DNA of 64,000 nucleotides from DTWD01 sp963662965. Lineage in GTDB: Bacteria > Acidobacteriota > Vicinamibacteria > Vicinamibacterales > UBA8438. A model generated the notes under the pieces. The model was given only the letters and a program-made list of their open reading frames with translations, was not told the DNA's origin and ran no database searches. Every line of letters starts with the position of its first letter. Within the stretch, counting starts at the first letter, position 1. The position numbers and the translations under genes were made by a program. Shown here piece after piece: positions 17,833 through 26,955 of the stretch. Location: the NCBI GenBank assembly GCA_963662965.1, contig OY759970.1, positions 3,534,001 to 3,598,000 on the forward strand, given 5' to 3'.

Positions 17833-19895
17833 TGCGTCGCCTCTGCTGGGTTCTTCTTATAGCGGAACGGATAGCTGTCGACAATCGCGCGGATGAGCGT
17901 CTGAAAGCGGTAGTCGTCGGCTTCGAGCGCGGCGATGATCTCTTGGACCGCCGGCTCGTCGTAATACTCGAGCTGTCGACCGAGCGCGTAGGACAGCATC
18001 TTCGAGACCGTTTGGCGCACGAGATCGTCGTGGCGCTCCGCGAGCAGCGTCCGTTTGAGTCCGGCCGGACCGTCGAACGCGGTGCCGCTCGGCAGCGTCC
18101 CCTTCGCGGCGATCGGCGTGTAGGTGTTCTTGTAGTACCGCTTCTCGTTGAAGACGTCGGTATCCTCGACGGTGCGAATCTCGTCGGCCTCTGCCTCGGT
18201 GTCCACCCGCTCGCGGAAGTGGTAGCTGTCGCGCCACCGCCCGAAGTAGTCGAAGTTCTCGAGGCTGAAGCCGATCGGATCGATCCGGCGGTGGCACGCC
18301 CGGCAGGTCGGATGGCTCGCATGGAGCTCGACCTTCTCGCGGAAGCTGAGTTGCTTGAGGTCGGCGACCTCCTCGGACAGCACGCCCGCCCCCGGCGGCG
18401 GCGGCGGCGGCGGGGTGCCGAGAATGGTGTCGAGCACGTAGTGCCCGCGCTTTACCGGGCTCGTGTCTTTGTAGTTCGACGTCAAAGCCAGGATGCTGCC
18501 GTGGCCGAGGATGCCGCCACGGTTCGGGTCGGTTACCCACACCCGGCGCATCTGCGCACCGGTGATCCCCTCCATCCCGTACAGCGTCGTCGCCAGCTCT
18601 TCGTTCAGGTAGGTGTAGTCGGCGTCGAGCAGCCGGCGGACCGGCTGGTTGTCGCGGACGAGCGACATGAAGAACATCGACGTCTCGCGGCGCATCGCCG
18701 TCATCAGCGTGTCGGTGCACCACGGGTTGTCGATCGGGTCGAGCCAGATCCGGGTCCCGACATGCTGGAAACCGAGCCACTGCGCGGCGAAGATGCTTCC
18801 GAGTGTGTCGGCCCGCGGGTCGGCCAGCATCCGATCGATCTGGCCGGCGAGTACGTCAGATTCACTGAGTGTGCCGTCGGCGGCGTGCGCGCGCAGCTTG
18901 GCGTCTGGCATCGACGCCCAGAGGAAATACGACAGGCGGGACGCCAGCTCCCAGTCGTCCACGGCGTACGACTCGGGCGTGTCGCGGGCCTCCTCGACGC
19001 GGAGGAGGAACTTCGGCGAGATGAGCACCGCCTGCAGAACCACCTTGATCGACTCGGCGAAGGGCTGGCCCGACTGCCGCGCCGCGCGATACTGGCCGCG
19101 CGCGCGGTCGACGTCGTCCTCTGACGGCAGGCGCCGGTAGGCGCGCTCCATGAAGCGACGCAGCACTTGGTCGGCGGCCTGGTCGTCGGTGAGCCCGTGG
19201 CCCGGCGTCGCGACGAACACCATCGCGTGCGCGCGTCGCTGGGCCTCGGTCGTCGGCTGGTTCGGGAGCATCAGCTCGACGACGCGCTCGGCCGCGGCGA
19301 TGTAGCGCTCCATGAGGGTCGACTCGAAAAAGAGCGTGTTCGCCGAGTTGTCGAAGCCGCTACTGCCGGTCAGCTCGGTGGGGAAGCGGTCGGTGACCGA
19401 AAAGTCGGCGGCGACCAGATCCCGGAGCGTGTTGTCGAGCTCGCGATGGGTCAAACGTCGCATCCGCTCGAACCCGGGATCGTCGATGGTCGAGTAGTCG
19501 AAGTTCTCGATCGTGTGGGACAACGCGGCGAACGTCTGTCGTTCGCGTGGGGTGGGCTGGGGCACCGTCGCCGGCGGCATCTTGCCGACCTCGACGGCGT
19601 CAGTGACGCGCGTCCAGATCTCCCGGTTACGCACGAGCGGGCGCTCGTCGAGCAGCGCGGCCAGGTTGATGCCGGCGGTCTGCGTCTGCTCGCCGTGACA
19701 GGTGACGCAGTAGGTTTCAACGAGCGGACGCACCAGGCCTAACGCCGCTCTCTCGTCCATCATCCCTGGGTCGGGGCTCACAACTTGTTGATTGGTGGCA
19801 CCTTGTGCGTGCGCCGGGCTGGCGCCCATGACGCCAATGCTGACGAGCAGCACGGACGCCAAGAACGGCGTCGAAAATCGATGTTTGTGCGGCAT
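17829..19895 (-). CDS. DUF1592/DUF1588-type multidomain cytochrome c protein (pair A)
   Basis: A 688-residue exported protein with the domain string of planctomycete-type cytochromes. After the signal (residues 1-31) comes a heme site CVTCH (63-67), then DUF1587 (RRLTHRELDNTLRDLV), DUF1595 (RRFMERAYRRLPSEDDV), DUF1592 (FLLRVEEA...LASRLSYFLW), DUF1588 (GGILGHGSILALTSNY...LDTILGTPPPPPP) and DUF1585 (FDGPAGLKRTLLAERHDD). A second CxxCH (CRACHRRIDP) lies in the C-terminal third. The family is thought to sit in the periplasm and is always paired with DUF1552. Here the downstream DUF1552 gene overlaps by 4 bases. A divergent copy of the pair starts 112 bases away. Confidence 0.9.
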   Translation of the reverse strand: MPHKHRFSTPFLASVLLVSIGVMGASPAHAQGATNQQVVSPDPGMMDERAALGLVRPLVETYCVTCHGEQTQTAGINLAALLDERPLVRNREIWTRVTDAVEVGKMPPATVPQPTPRERQTFAALSHTIENFDYSTIDDPGFERMRRLTHRELDNTLRDLVAADFSVTDRFPTELTGSSGFDNSANTLFFESTLMERYIAAAERVVELMLPNQPTTEAQRRAHAMVFVATPGHGLTDDQAADQVLRRFMERAYRRLPSEDDVDRARGQYRAARQSGQPFAESIKVVLQAVLISPKFLLRVEEARDTPESYAVDDWELASRLSYFLWASMPDAKLRAHAADGTLSESDVLAGQIDRMLADPRADTLGSIFAAQWLGFQHVGTRIWLDPIDNPWCTDTLMTAMRRETSMFFMSLVRDNQPVRRLLDADYTYLNEELATTLYGMEGITGAQMRRVWVTDPNRGGILGHGSILALTSNYKDTSPVKRGHYVLDTILGTPPPPPPPGAGVLSEEVADLKQLSFREKVELHASHPTCRACHRRIDPIGFSLENFDYFGRWRDSYHFRERVDTEAEADEIRTVEDTDVFNEKRYYKNTYTPIAAKGTLPSGTAFDGPAGLKRTLLAERHDDLVRQTVSKMLSYALGRQLEYYDEPAVQEIIAALEADDYRFQTLIRAIVDSYPFRYKKNPAEATH

Positions 19896-20006
19896 GGTCC
19901 CAGTGCGCTGGCGCGCAGGTTAAAGGTAGCACAACGTGTTGAGGACGTGTAAGATACGCCGTTAGGGCCCCAGGGGCCCGCAGTAGCCCTGTATCCGGAG
20001 GCTGAG

Positions 20007-22418
20007 ATGGCCAAGCCTTGGTCGGTAGTCGGCGTGGGACTCGCGGCGGCGATCCTCATGATGGGGGTTGCGCGCTCGGCGCACGCGCAGGCCTCGGAGA
20101 CGGCGCCGACATCCGAACAAGCGACGATCGATCGCTACTGCATCACCTGCCACAACGACCGGCTCCTGACCGGCAACCTCTCGTTCGAGGGCGTCGACAT
20201 CGCCGACGTTGCCGCACATCGCGACGTCTGGGAAAAGGCGGTGCGCAAGCTCCGGGCGGGTCAGATGCCGCCCCAACCTCGTCCCCGGCCTGACGCCGCC
20301 ACGTCCGCGCGGCTGGTGAGCTATCTCGAAGCGGCGCTCGACGCCGCCGCGGCCGCGGCGCCGGACCCAGGTCGCACCGACACGTTCCGTCGGCTCAACC
20401 GGACGGAATACCAGAACGCGGTTCGCGATCTGCTCGCGCTCGACATCGACGTAACCACCCTACTGCCGCGGGACGATGCGGCGTTTGGTTTCGACAACGT
20501 CGGCACTGGCGGACTGTCGCCGACGTTGATGGAACGGTACCTGGCCGCCGCGCAGAAAGTCAGTCGGCTGGCCGTCGGCGCTCACGCCCCGGCGCCGGGC
20601 AGCCGCGTGGCGATCGTGCCGGTCGATTTGACGCAAGAGGACCATCTCGAGGGACTGCCGTTCGGCACCCGCGGCGGCACCGCGGTCGAGCACACGTTCC
20701 CGTTCGACGGCGAATACGAAATCGAGGTGCGCCTGCAGCGCAACCGGAACGAGAACGTCGAAGGACTGACCGAGCCGCACGAGGTCGAGATCATGCTCGA
20801 CGGCGAACGCCTGCAGGTGTTCACGATGCTGCCGAGCGAGAACCTGGTGATGCTGGCCGACGCGGTCTACTACGCCGACGCAGGGATCGACAATCACCTC
20901 AACGTCCGCGTCGCGGTGACCGCCGGGCCGCATGTCGTCGGGGCGACGTTCATCAAGAAGAACTCCGCCTTGCTGGAGACGACGCGCCAGCCCTACGACG
21001 CGCACTTCAACATGGATCGGTCGCCGCGCCAGCAGCCGGCGGTGCGGTCGGTGTCGATCGTCGGTCCGTTCGACCCGACGGGCATTGCCGTGACGCCGAG
21101 CCGCGAGCGGATCTTCTCGTGTCGCCCGGCCACGACGTCCGCGTCTGAATCTGAATCTGAAGAAGCCGCGGCCGATTGCGCCACGTCGATCATCGCGTCG
21201 CTCGCGCGGCGGGCGTATCGGCGTCCGGTGACGGTCGACGATCTCGATCAGCTCGTGTCGTTCTTCCGCAGCGGCTACGCGGACGGCGGGTTCGAGGCGG
21301 GGATCGAAACCGCACTACGCGCGCTGCTCGCCAGCCCCGAGTTCCTCTTTCGTATCGAACGGGATCCCGACAACGTCGCTCCGGGGGCGCCCTACCGCGT
21401 GAGCGATGTGGAGCTCGCCTCGCGGCTGTCGTTCTTCCTCTGGAGCAGCCTGCCGGATGAGGAGCTGTTGCGCATCGCGGCGGCCGGAGAGCTGAGCGAC
21501 GGCGCCGTGCTCGAGCGGCAAGTACGGCGGATGCTGGCCGACCCCCGCGCCGAGTCGCTGACGACGAATTTCGCGTCGCAGTGGCTGCACCTGCGGAACC
21601 TCGATGCCGTGCGGCCAGACGCCAGGCTGTTCCCCGACTTCGACGACAACCTCCGCCGGGGATTCCGGCGCGAGACCGAGCTGCTGTTTCAGAGTCTGCT
21701 CGACGAGAACCGCAGCGTGCTTGACCTGCTGACGGCCGACTACACCTTCGTCAACGAGCGGGTCGCGCGGCACTACGGCGTGCCGAACGTCTATGGGGAT
21801 CATTTCCGTCGCATCGATCTGCCGGAGGGGAGCCCCCGGGCCGGTCTCCTGGGACACGGGAGCATCCTGACGGTCACCTCGTACGCGACGCGGACGTCGC
21901 CGGTCCTGCGCGGTAAGTGGATTCTGGAGAACTTGCTCGGGACGCCGCCGCCGCCGCCGCCGCCCAACGTGCCGCTGCTCGACGAGACGCGGTCGAACAC
22001 CCGCGTCGTGTCGATGCGCGAACGGATGGAGGCGCATCGCGCCAACCCGGTGTGTGCGGCGTGCCATCGGAACATGGACCCGGCTGGCCTCTCGATGGAG
22101 AACTTCGACGCGATCGGCCGGTGGCGCGAGACCGATCGTGGGGCGCCGATCGACGCGACGGGGAGTCTGCCCGGCAGTGAAGACTTCGGCGGGGTCGCGG
22201 GTCTCCGCCAGACACTGGTCGACCGTCCAGACGTGTTCGCCACCACGGCGACAGAGAAGCTGTTGATTTACGCGCTCGGACGAGGCCTCGCCCCCAGCGA
22301 CGCGGCGGCCGTGCGTGCGATTACGACATCGGCCGCCGATGATGACTACCGGCTCCCGTCACTCATCCTCGGCGTCGTGCAAAGCACCCCCTTCCAGATG
22401 AGGAGATCCCAGTCATGA
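20007..22418 (+). CDS. DUF1592/DUF1588-type multidomain cytochrome c protein (pair B)
   Basis: An 803-residue exported protein, paralog of the gene on the other side of the divergent promoter region. The start follows GGAGG. It has a signal, heme site CITCHNDR, DUF1587 (RRLNRTEYQNAVRDLLALD), then an insertion of about 150 residues absent from pair A (AVEHTFPFDGEYEIEVRLQ), which looks like a carbohydrate-binding-like beta domain. DUF1595, DUF1592, DUF1588 (GLLGHGSILTVTSYATRTS) and DUF1585 follow, with a second heme site CAACHRNMDP. Such insertions are common in the larger members. It overlaps the DUF1552 gene by 4 bases. Periplasmic electron transfer is inferred; the partner enzyme is unknown. 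Confidence 0.9.
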   Translation: MAKPWSVVGVGLAAAILMMGVARSAHAQASETAPTSEQATIDRYCITCHNDRLLTGNLSFEGVDIADVAAHRDVWEKAVRKLRAGQMPPQPRPRPDAATSARLVSYLEAALDAAAAAAPDPGRTDTFRRLNRTEYQNAVRDLLALDIDVTTLLPRDDAAFGFDNVGTGGLSPTLMERYLAAAQKVSRLAVGAHAPAPGSRVAIVPVDLTQEDHLEGLPFGTRGGTAVEHTFPFDGEYEIEVRLQRNRNENVEGLTEPHEVEIMLDGERLQVFTMLPSENLVMLADAVYYADAGIDNHLNVRVAVTAGPHVVGATFIKKNSALLETTRQPYDAHFNMDRSPRQQPAVRSVSIVGPFDPTGIAVTPSRERIFSCRPATTSASESESEEAAADCATSIIASLARRAYRRPVTVDDLDQLVSFFRSGYADGGFEAGIETALRALLASPEFLFRIERDPDNVAPGAPYRVSDVELASRLSFFLWSSLPDEELLRIAAAGELSDGAVLERQVRRMLADPRAESLTTNFASQWLHLRNLDAVRPDARLFPDFDDNLRRGFRRETELLFQSLLDENRSVLDLLTADYTFVNERVARHYGVPNVYGDHFRRIDLPEGSPRAGLLGHGSILTVTSYATRTSPVLRGKWILENLLGTPPPPPPPNVPLLDETRSNTRVVSMRERMEAHRANPVCAACHRNMDPAGLSMENFDAIGRWRETDRGAPIDATGSLPGSEDFGGVAGLRQTLVDRPDVFATTATEKLLIYALGRGLAPSDAAAVRAITTSAADDDYRLPSLILGVVQSTPFQMRRSQS

Positions 22419-23761
22419 TCATCACGAAGATGGCATTGCCCCGACGGACATTCTTGCGTGGCCTCGGCGCCACCGTGGCCCTGCCGCTGCTCGACGCGAT
22501 GGTGCCGGCCGCGTCCGCCATGGCGCGGGCGGCGGCGCGCGCGCCGCGCCGCCTGGGCATCGTCTATATCCCGATGGGGATGAATCCGGTGCCGTGGACG
22601 CCGGCGCAAGAGGGACGGCTGACCGAGCTGTCCGAGTCGCTGTCGCCATTGATGCCGCACCTCGACAACGTGACGGTGGTGACCAATCTGGAGGTCGACG
22701 CCGCGCACACGACCGGGAACCACGCGTCGGCGAACTCGTCGTTTCTCACCTGCGTGAAGCCGAAGCGGACCGAGGGGAGCGACTACGTCAACGCCACCTC
22801 GGTGGATCAGGTGGCGGCCCAGCAGATCGGCGGCGACACGCCGCTGCCGTCGCTTGAGCTCGGGACCGACCTGATCGCGCAGGTCGGCAACTGCGACAAC
22901 GGCTATGCCTGCGCCTACATGAACAGCCTCTCGTGGGCGTCGCCGACGTCGCCCAACCCGACGGAGTCCGACCCGCGCATCGTCTTCGAGCGTCTGTTTG
23001 GCGACGGCGGGACGCCGGAGCAGCGGCAGGCGGAACTCAAGCGGGACAAGAGCATTCTCGACTGGGTGCTCGACGACATGTCGAGCTTACAGAAGCAGCT
23101 CGGGACGACCGACCGCCACAAGGTGGACGAGTATCTCGACACCGTGCGTGAGGTCGAACGTCGTATCCAGCGCGCGGAGGCGTCGACCGCCGAATCGCCG
23201 TTGACCGACCTGACGCGGCCGACGAGCGTGCCCGAGGCGTGGGAAGACCACGTCAAGCTGATGTACGACCTGCAGGTGCTGGCGCTCCAGGCCGATTTGA
23301 CGCGCGTCATCACCTTCCAGATGGCCCGCGAGGCGAGCACGCGAACGTATCCGCAGATTGGCGTCCCGGATCCGCACCACCCGGTGTCACATCACGTCGA
23401 CGATCCGGAGAAGCTCGCCATGCTGGCGAAGATCAACCAGTACCACGTCTCGCTCTTCGCCTACATGGTCGACCAGCTCGGCAAGACGAAGGATGGCGAC
23501 GGAACGCTGCTCGACCACACGACGTACCTCCTCGGCAGCGGCTTGGGCAATCCGAACGTGCACAACCACCGGAACCTGCCGATCGTGGTGGCGAGCGGTG
23601 CCGGGTCGAGCATCCCGGGCGGGCGTCACGTCAAATACGCGGAGTTGACCCCGTTGGCCAACCTGCACCTCACGTTGCTCGACGACGTCGGCGCGCATAT
23701 CGATCAGTTCGCCGACAGCACCGGCCGTGCCGGGAAGGTGATTGAGCCGCTGACGCTGTAG
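22415..23761 (+). CDS. DUF1552 protein with twin-arginine signal (pair B)
   Basis: A 448-residue DUF1552 protein. The ATG at 22415 overlaps the preceding TGA (ATGA). A twin-arginine signal LPRRTFLRGLGATVALPLL sits near the start. Motifs shared with pair A are RRLGIVYIPMGMNPVPWTP, ITFQMAREASTRTYP, SHHVDDPEKLAMLAKINQYH and YLLGSGLGNPNVHNHRNLPIV. The matching signal and length show the two pairs arose by duplication or co-inheritance of the whole operon, though they have diverged widely. Export in folded form suggests a bound cofactor or assembly with the cytochrome before export. The activity is unknown. Confidence 0.9.
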   Translation: MIITKMALPRRTFLRGLGATVALPLLDAMVPAASAMARAAARAPRRLGIVYIPMGMNPVPWTPAQEGRLTELSESLSPLMPHLDNVTVVTNLEVDAAHTTGNHASANSSFLTCVKPKRTEGSDYVNATSVDQVAAQQIGGDTPLPSLELGTDLIAQVGNCDNGYACAYMNSLSWASPTSPNPTESDPRIVFERLFGDGGTPEQRQAELKRDKSILDWVLDDMSSLQKQLGTTDRHKVDEYLDTVREVERRIQRAEASTAESPLTDLTRPTSVPEAWEDHVKLMYDLQVLALQADLTRVITFQMAREASTRTYPQIGVPDPHHPVSHHVDDPEKLAMLAKINQYHVSLFAYMVDQLGKTKDGDGTLLDHTTYLLGSGLGNPNVHNHRNLPIVVASGAGSSIPGGRHVKYAELTPLANLHLTLLDDVGAHIDQFADSTGRAGKVIEPLTL

Positions 23762-23830
23762 GGCCTTAACGACGCCAGGGACTACGGGCGAAGGGCTAGG
23801 GATCAGGAGCTAGGGCCTAGGGGTGGAGCG

Positions 23831-25327
23831 ATGCGTAAGGTTGCGATGCATCGGTTGATCAGAAGTCTCTGCGCGGTTGCGTTCGTCCTTGGCGCCACGA
23901 GTGGTGCCCGCGCGGCCGAGGCCGACGCGGGGCTGCTCGACGCCATCAAGGCCGGCGACGAGGCCGGCGTGCAGGCGGCCCTCGCCCGGGGCGCCGATGC
24001 GACGGAGGCCGAGCCGGACGGCACGACGCCGCTTCATTGGGCGGTGCACGCGGACGATGCCGCGATTGTCGGGCTACTGCTCGACGCCGGCGCCGACGCA
24101 CGGATGGCGAACCGCTACGGCGTGCGTCCGATCGCGCTGGCGTGCACGAACGGCAACGTGGAGGTCGTCGAGCGGCTGCTCGACGCGGGCGCCGACCCGA
24201 ACGCCACTACCGCAGAGGGCGAAACGGCGCTGATGACCGCGGCGCGCACCGGGTCGCTCGAGGCGGTCCGGCTGCTGCTCGATCATGGCGCCGACGTGAA
24301 CGCCGCCGAGACGTGGCGTGGGCAGACCGCGCTGATGTGGGCGGCGGCTGAAGGGCATGCCCATCTCGTCCCGACGATGTTGTCGTACGGTGCGGACATC
24401 ACGGCACGGTCGGACAAGGGATGGAGCGCGATACTTTTCGCCTCGCGCGAGGGGCAGATCGATGTCGTGCAGACCTTGCTCGAGGCGGGAGCGGGCGTCG
24501 AGGATGCGCTCCCGGTCATTGAGGAGACGCGTCGCGGCGGGACCAGCGCGGAACGTTCAGCCACCGGATTGAATGCGTTTCTGTTGGCGGCCGCCAACGC
24601 CCACTACGAGCTGGCCGCCTTGTTGGTCGACCGTGGCGCCGTTGTGGACGTTGCCTCGAGAGGATGGACGGCGCTTCACCAGGTCTCGTGGGTGCGGAAG
24701 GCGGGCGTCGCCGGGAGCAACAACCCGGCGCCGAAGGGCTCCGGCGGCATGACGAGCCTCGAGTTCGTCCGAAAGATCGTCGCCGCAGGCGCTGATCTGA
24801 ACGCCCGGGTGACGGAGCGGCCGCCGGCGGGGATTACCCGGTTGAACTTCATCGACGGAACGCCGTTCCTCCTGGCGGCACGGACCGGCGACGCCGACCT
24901 GATGCGGCTGCTGGCCGAGCTCGGCGCCGATCCGCTGCTGCCGAACGAGGACAACACCACGCCGATCATGGTGGCGGCCGGCGTCGGCACGTCATCGCCC
25001 GGTGAGGATCCCGGGACCGAGCCCGAAGTGCTTAAGGCGGTGCAAGCGGCGCTCGAGCTCGGGGGCAACGTCGACGACGTCGACGACAACGGCGAGACCG
25101 TCATGCACGGCGCCGCTTACAAGCATCTCCCGAAGGTGGTCGCGTTCCTCGCCGAAGCCGGCGCCGACATCAACGTCTGGAATCAGCCGAACGCCAAAGG
25201 GTGGACCCCGCTCCAGATCGTCGAGGGCGTCCACATTGGGATGAACATCCAGAGCAGCCCCGCGACCGCCACCGCCGTCCGCGAGGCGATGGAAGCGGCC
25301 GGCGTGACCGTGCCCGCCGGCAACTGA
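23831..25327 (+). CDS. Exported ankyrin-repeat protein
   Basis: A 498-residue protein with a signal peptide (LIRSLCAVAFVLGATSGARA) followed by about nine ankyrin repeats. Clear ones include GTTPLHWAVHADDAAIVGLL, EGETALMTAARTGSLEAVRL, GQTALMWAAAEGHAHLV and GWTALHQVSW. Two longer irregular repeats in the middle (TPFLLAARTGDADLMRLLAE) and a C-terminal WTPLQIVEG repeat complete the array. Ankyrin solenoids bind other proteins. It follows the DUF1592-DUF1552 pair B on the same strand by 69 bases, and exported ankyrin proteins often accompany such pairs. It may scaffold them in the periplasm; this is inference. Confidence 0.9.
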   Translation: MRKVAMHRLIRSLCAVAFVLGATSGARAAEADAGLLDAIKAGDEAGVQAALARGADATEAEPDGTTPLHWAVHADDAAIVGLLLDAGADARMANRYGVRPIALACTNGNVEVVERLLDAGADPNATTAEGETALMTAARTGSLEAVRLLLDHGADVNAAETWRGQTALMWAAAEGHAHLVPTMLSYGADITARSDKGWSAILFASREGQIDVVQTLLEAGAGVEDALPVIEETRRGGTSAERSATGLNAFLLAAANAHYELAALLVDRGAVVDVASRGWTALHQVSWVRKAGVAGSNNPAPKGSGGMTSLEFVRKIVAAGADLNARVTERPPAGITRLNFIDGTPFLLAARTGDADLMRLLAELGADPLLPNEDNTTPIMVAAGVGTSSPGEDPGTEPEVLKAVQAALELGGNVDDVDDNGETVMHGAAYKHLPKVVAFLAEAGADINVWNQPNAKGWTPLQIVEGVHIGMNIQSSPATATAVREAMEAAGVTVPAGN

Positions 25328-25714
25328 TCGTCTCGCTCCTGATCGAGGAGACAGAATCAAGGTAACGGTCAGCTACCCTGATCAAAGTCCGGATCGTGGA
25401 AGAGCAGGGGTGTCGGCAACGCGATGAGCGGGCTCGTTGAGGATCCCTGAGAAGGTCTGGCACATCTGCATCTTCAGTCCAAGGGCGCGTGCACCTACGA
25501 AGGTGGCCTATGCGAGGTGACGCCTGATACTCTCGACGTGTTCCTCAGGGACCTCCCGGGAGGGAAGTCCGGCGCGACCTCTCACTTCAGGGCGCGCCCA
25601 CGCAGAGATACGTGGAATCGGCCTCGGCTCAAATCCCAAAAAAACCACCAGTACAACGGGGAAACCAAAACGCTCTAGCCTCGGTGTCTGACAGTGGTGA
25701 ACGGCCGGCTCGGG
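25328..25714. other. Intergenic stretch, possibly degenerate coding sequence
   Basis: No gene is called in these 387 bases. On the minus strand short pieces look protein-like (SREVPEEHVESIRRHLA, MQMCQTFSGILNEPAHRVA) but are broken by stops and match no family I recognise. An A-rich patch near 25635-25670 is unlike the GC-rich surroundings. It may be the remains of a gene or mobile element. Confidence 0.35.
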
Positions 25715-26506
25715 CTACGGCTCGCACGCCGGCGACAGGCTCGCGACCGTCGTCACATTGATCGCGTCGGTCTGGCCGTTGTCTTCGCGGCGGATCAGGA
25801 ATCCCTTCGCTTCGACGCGGTGGCCTTCGTATCCCTCGGGGTCGGGGAAGACGTACATCAGCTCGAACGTGTTGTCGCCGAGCGGCATCGCCTCCGTCAG
25901 AAGCAAGGCATCGCCCTGGGAGGCGGCCGGCTCGCGGGTGCGGATCGGCTCGCTGCCGTCGGTGACGATCCAGTCGCTCTCGGGGCCTCTCGCCAAGCAG
26001 CCGACGACCTGCACCATCGCGAAGTTCGGCACCGCGTCTGGGCCGTCCTCGCCGTAGACCAAGATGTCGCCGACGGTCGATGCGGTGAGCTCGCCGTCGC
26101 CGGTCGGAAATTCGTTGCGCGACAGGACGTAGGCGAGGATGTCGAGGTAGCTCTCCTCGCCAAGGGTCCCGGACGCGCCCGGCGGCATCGTCTTGGCACG
26201 CGTCAGCACACTGTCGAGCGTCAGCCCGCCCCAGTCGCGGATGAAGCTCTCCCCGACCAGCGGCCGCGCCCGGCCACCCGTCAAGTCTTCGCCGTGGCAG
26301 CGCGAACAGGTGGCCTCGTAGACCTTCTGTCCACGCTCGGCCTGCTCGGTCGAGTAGACGCCGTCCCACACCGAGGGGTCGGCGTCCGAGCCTTCGGACT
26401 GTTGCGCGGCCGCGTGCATCCCGCCGAGCCAGCCAAACGCGGAGACCCCGACGGACACCACCAACGCCGTCCTGAGTCGACTAGCGGCCACGGTAGTCCT
26501 CGTCAT
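25715..26506 (-). CDS. Exported c-type cytochrome with C-terminal extension
   Basis: A 263-residue exported protein (signal around residues 12-35) with a single cytochrome c domain: heme motif CSRCH at 67-71 and an axial-methionine region KTMPPGASG. After residue 160 comes a domain of about 100 residues (VVGCLARGPESDWIVTDGSE, VEAKGFLIRRE) often attached to such cytochromes in acidobacteria. It is probably a small electron carrier for the quinoprotein encoded nearby on the same strand. The start overlaps the end of the cupin gene by 26 bases, so the two are likely co-transcribed. Confidence 0.87.
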   Translation of the reverse strand: MTRTTVAASRLRTALVVSVGVSAFGWLGGMHAAAQQSEGSDADPSVWDGVYSTEQAERGQKVYEATCSRCHGEDLTGGRARPLVGESFIRDWGGLTLDSVLTRAKTMPPGASGTLGEESYLDILAYVLSRNEFPTGDGELTASTVGDILVYGEDGPDAVPNFAMVQVVGCLARGPESDWIVTDGSEPIRTREPAASQGDALLLTEAMPLGDNTFELMYVFPDPEGYEGHRVEAKGFLIRREDNGQTDAINVTTVASLSPACEP

Positions 26507-26918
26507 TCACCGGACCTTGCCAGCTGGTCTGACCGCTGACGAAGGTGAGCTGGATTATGTGTTGGTCGGGCGCCGCGCCGTGCCAGTGGACGACATCCGC
26601 GCCGGTGTAGATCGGGCGGCCCAGGACCAGATCTTGGATCGGCCCGCCGCGCTCCTGCGTGCGGCCGCGGCCCTCCTCCGCCATCAGGATCTGCCAGGTC
26701 GAATGGCTGTGCCAGTTCGACCGCGAGCCTGGTTCGAAGCGGAGCCGCAGCGCCCGGATGTCCGAGGCGTCGGGACGGGTCGGGTCGCCACCGACGAAGT
26801 TGCTTTGCGCGGCCGTCACCGGCGCAGACGCACCGCTGATGATCCAAACGAATCCGGCGGCGGTCACCAGCGCGAGCGCCAGGCTCAGTCGAGATTGCGT
26901 GCGTGCCGTCAGTGTCAT
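26481..26918 (-). CDS. Exported cupin-domain protein
   Basis: A 145-residue protein starting MTLTARTQSRL at 26918, behind a purine-rich GAGGGGG element. A signal/anchor segment (LALVTAAGFVWIISGASAP) precedes one cupin barrel. Cupin motif 1 is recognisable as RSNWHSHSTWQILMAEEGRG and motif 2 as GADVVHWHGAAPDQHI, with His ligands suitable for one metal ion. Cupins of this kind include dioxygenases, isomerases and sensors, and the sequence does not decide. It stands between the quinoprotein and the cytochrome in one direction, which suggests a shared exported oxidative pathway. Confidence 0.85.
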   Translation of the reverse strand: MTLTARTQSRLSLALALVTAAGFVWIISGASAPVTAAQSNFVGGDPTRPDASDIRALRLRFEPGSRSNWHSHSTWQILMAEEGRGRTQERGGPIQDLVLGRPIYTGADVVHWHGAAPDQHIIQLTFVSGQTSWQGPVNDEDYRGR

Positions 26919-26955
26919 GGCAACCCCCCTCGGGCTTGTCTGGGCGAAGCCCCGT

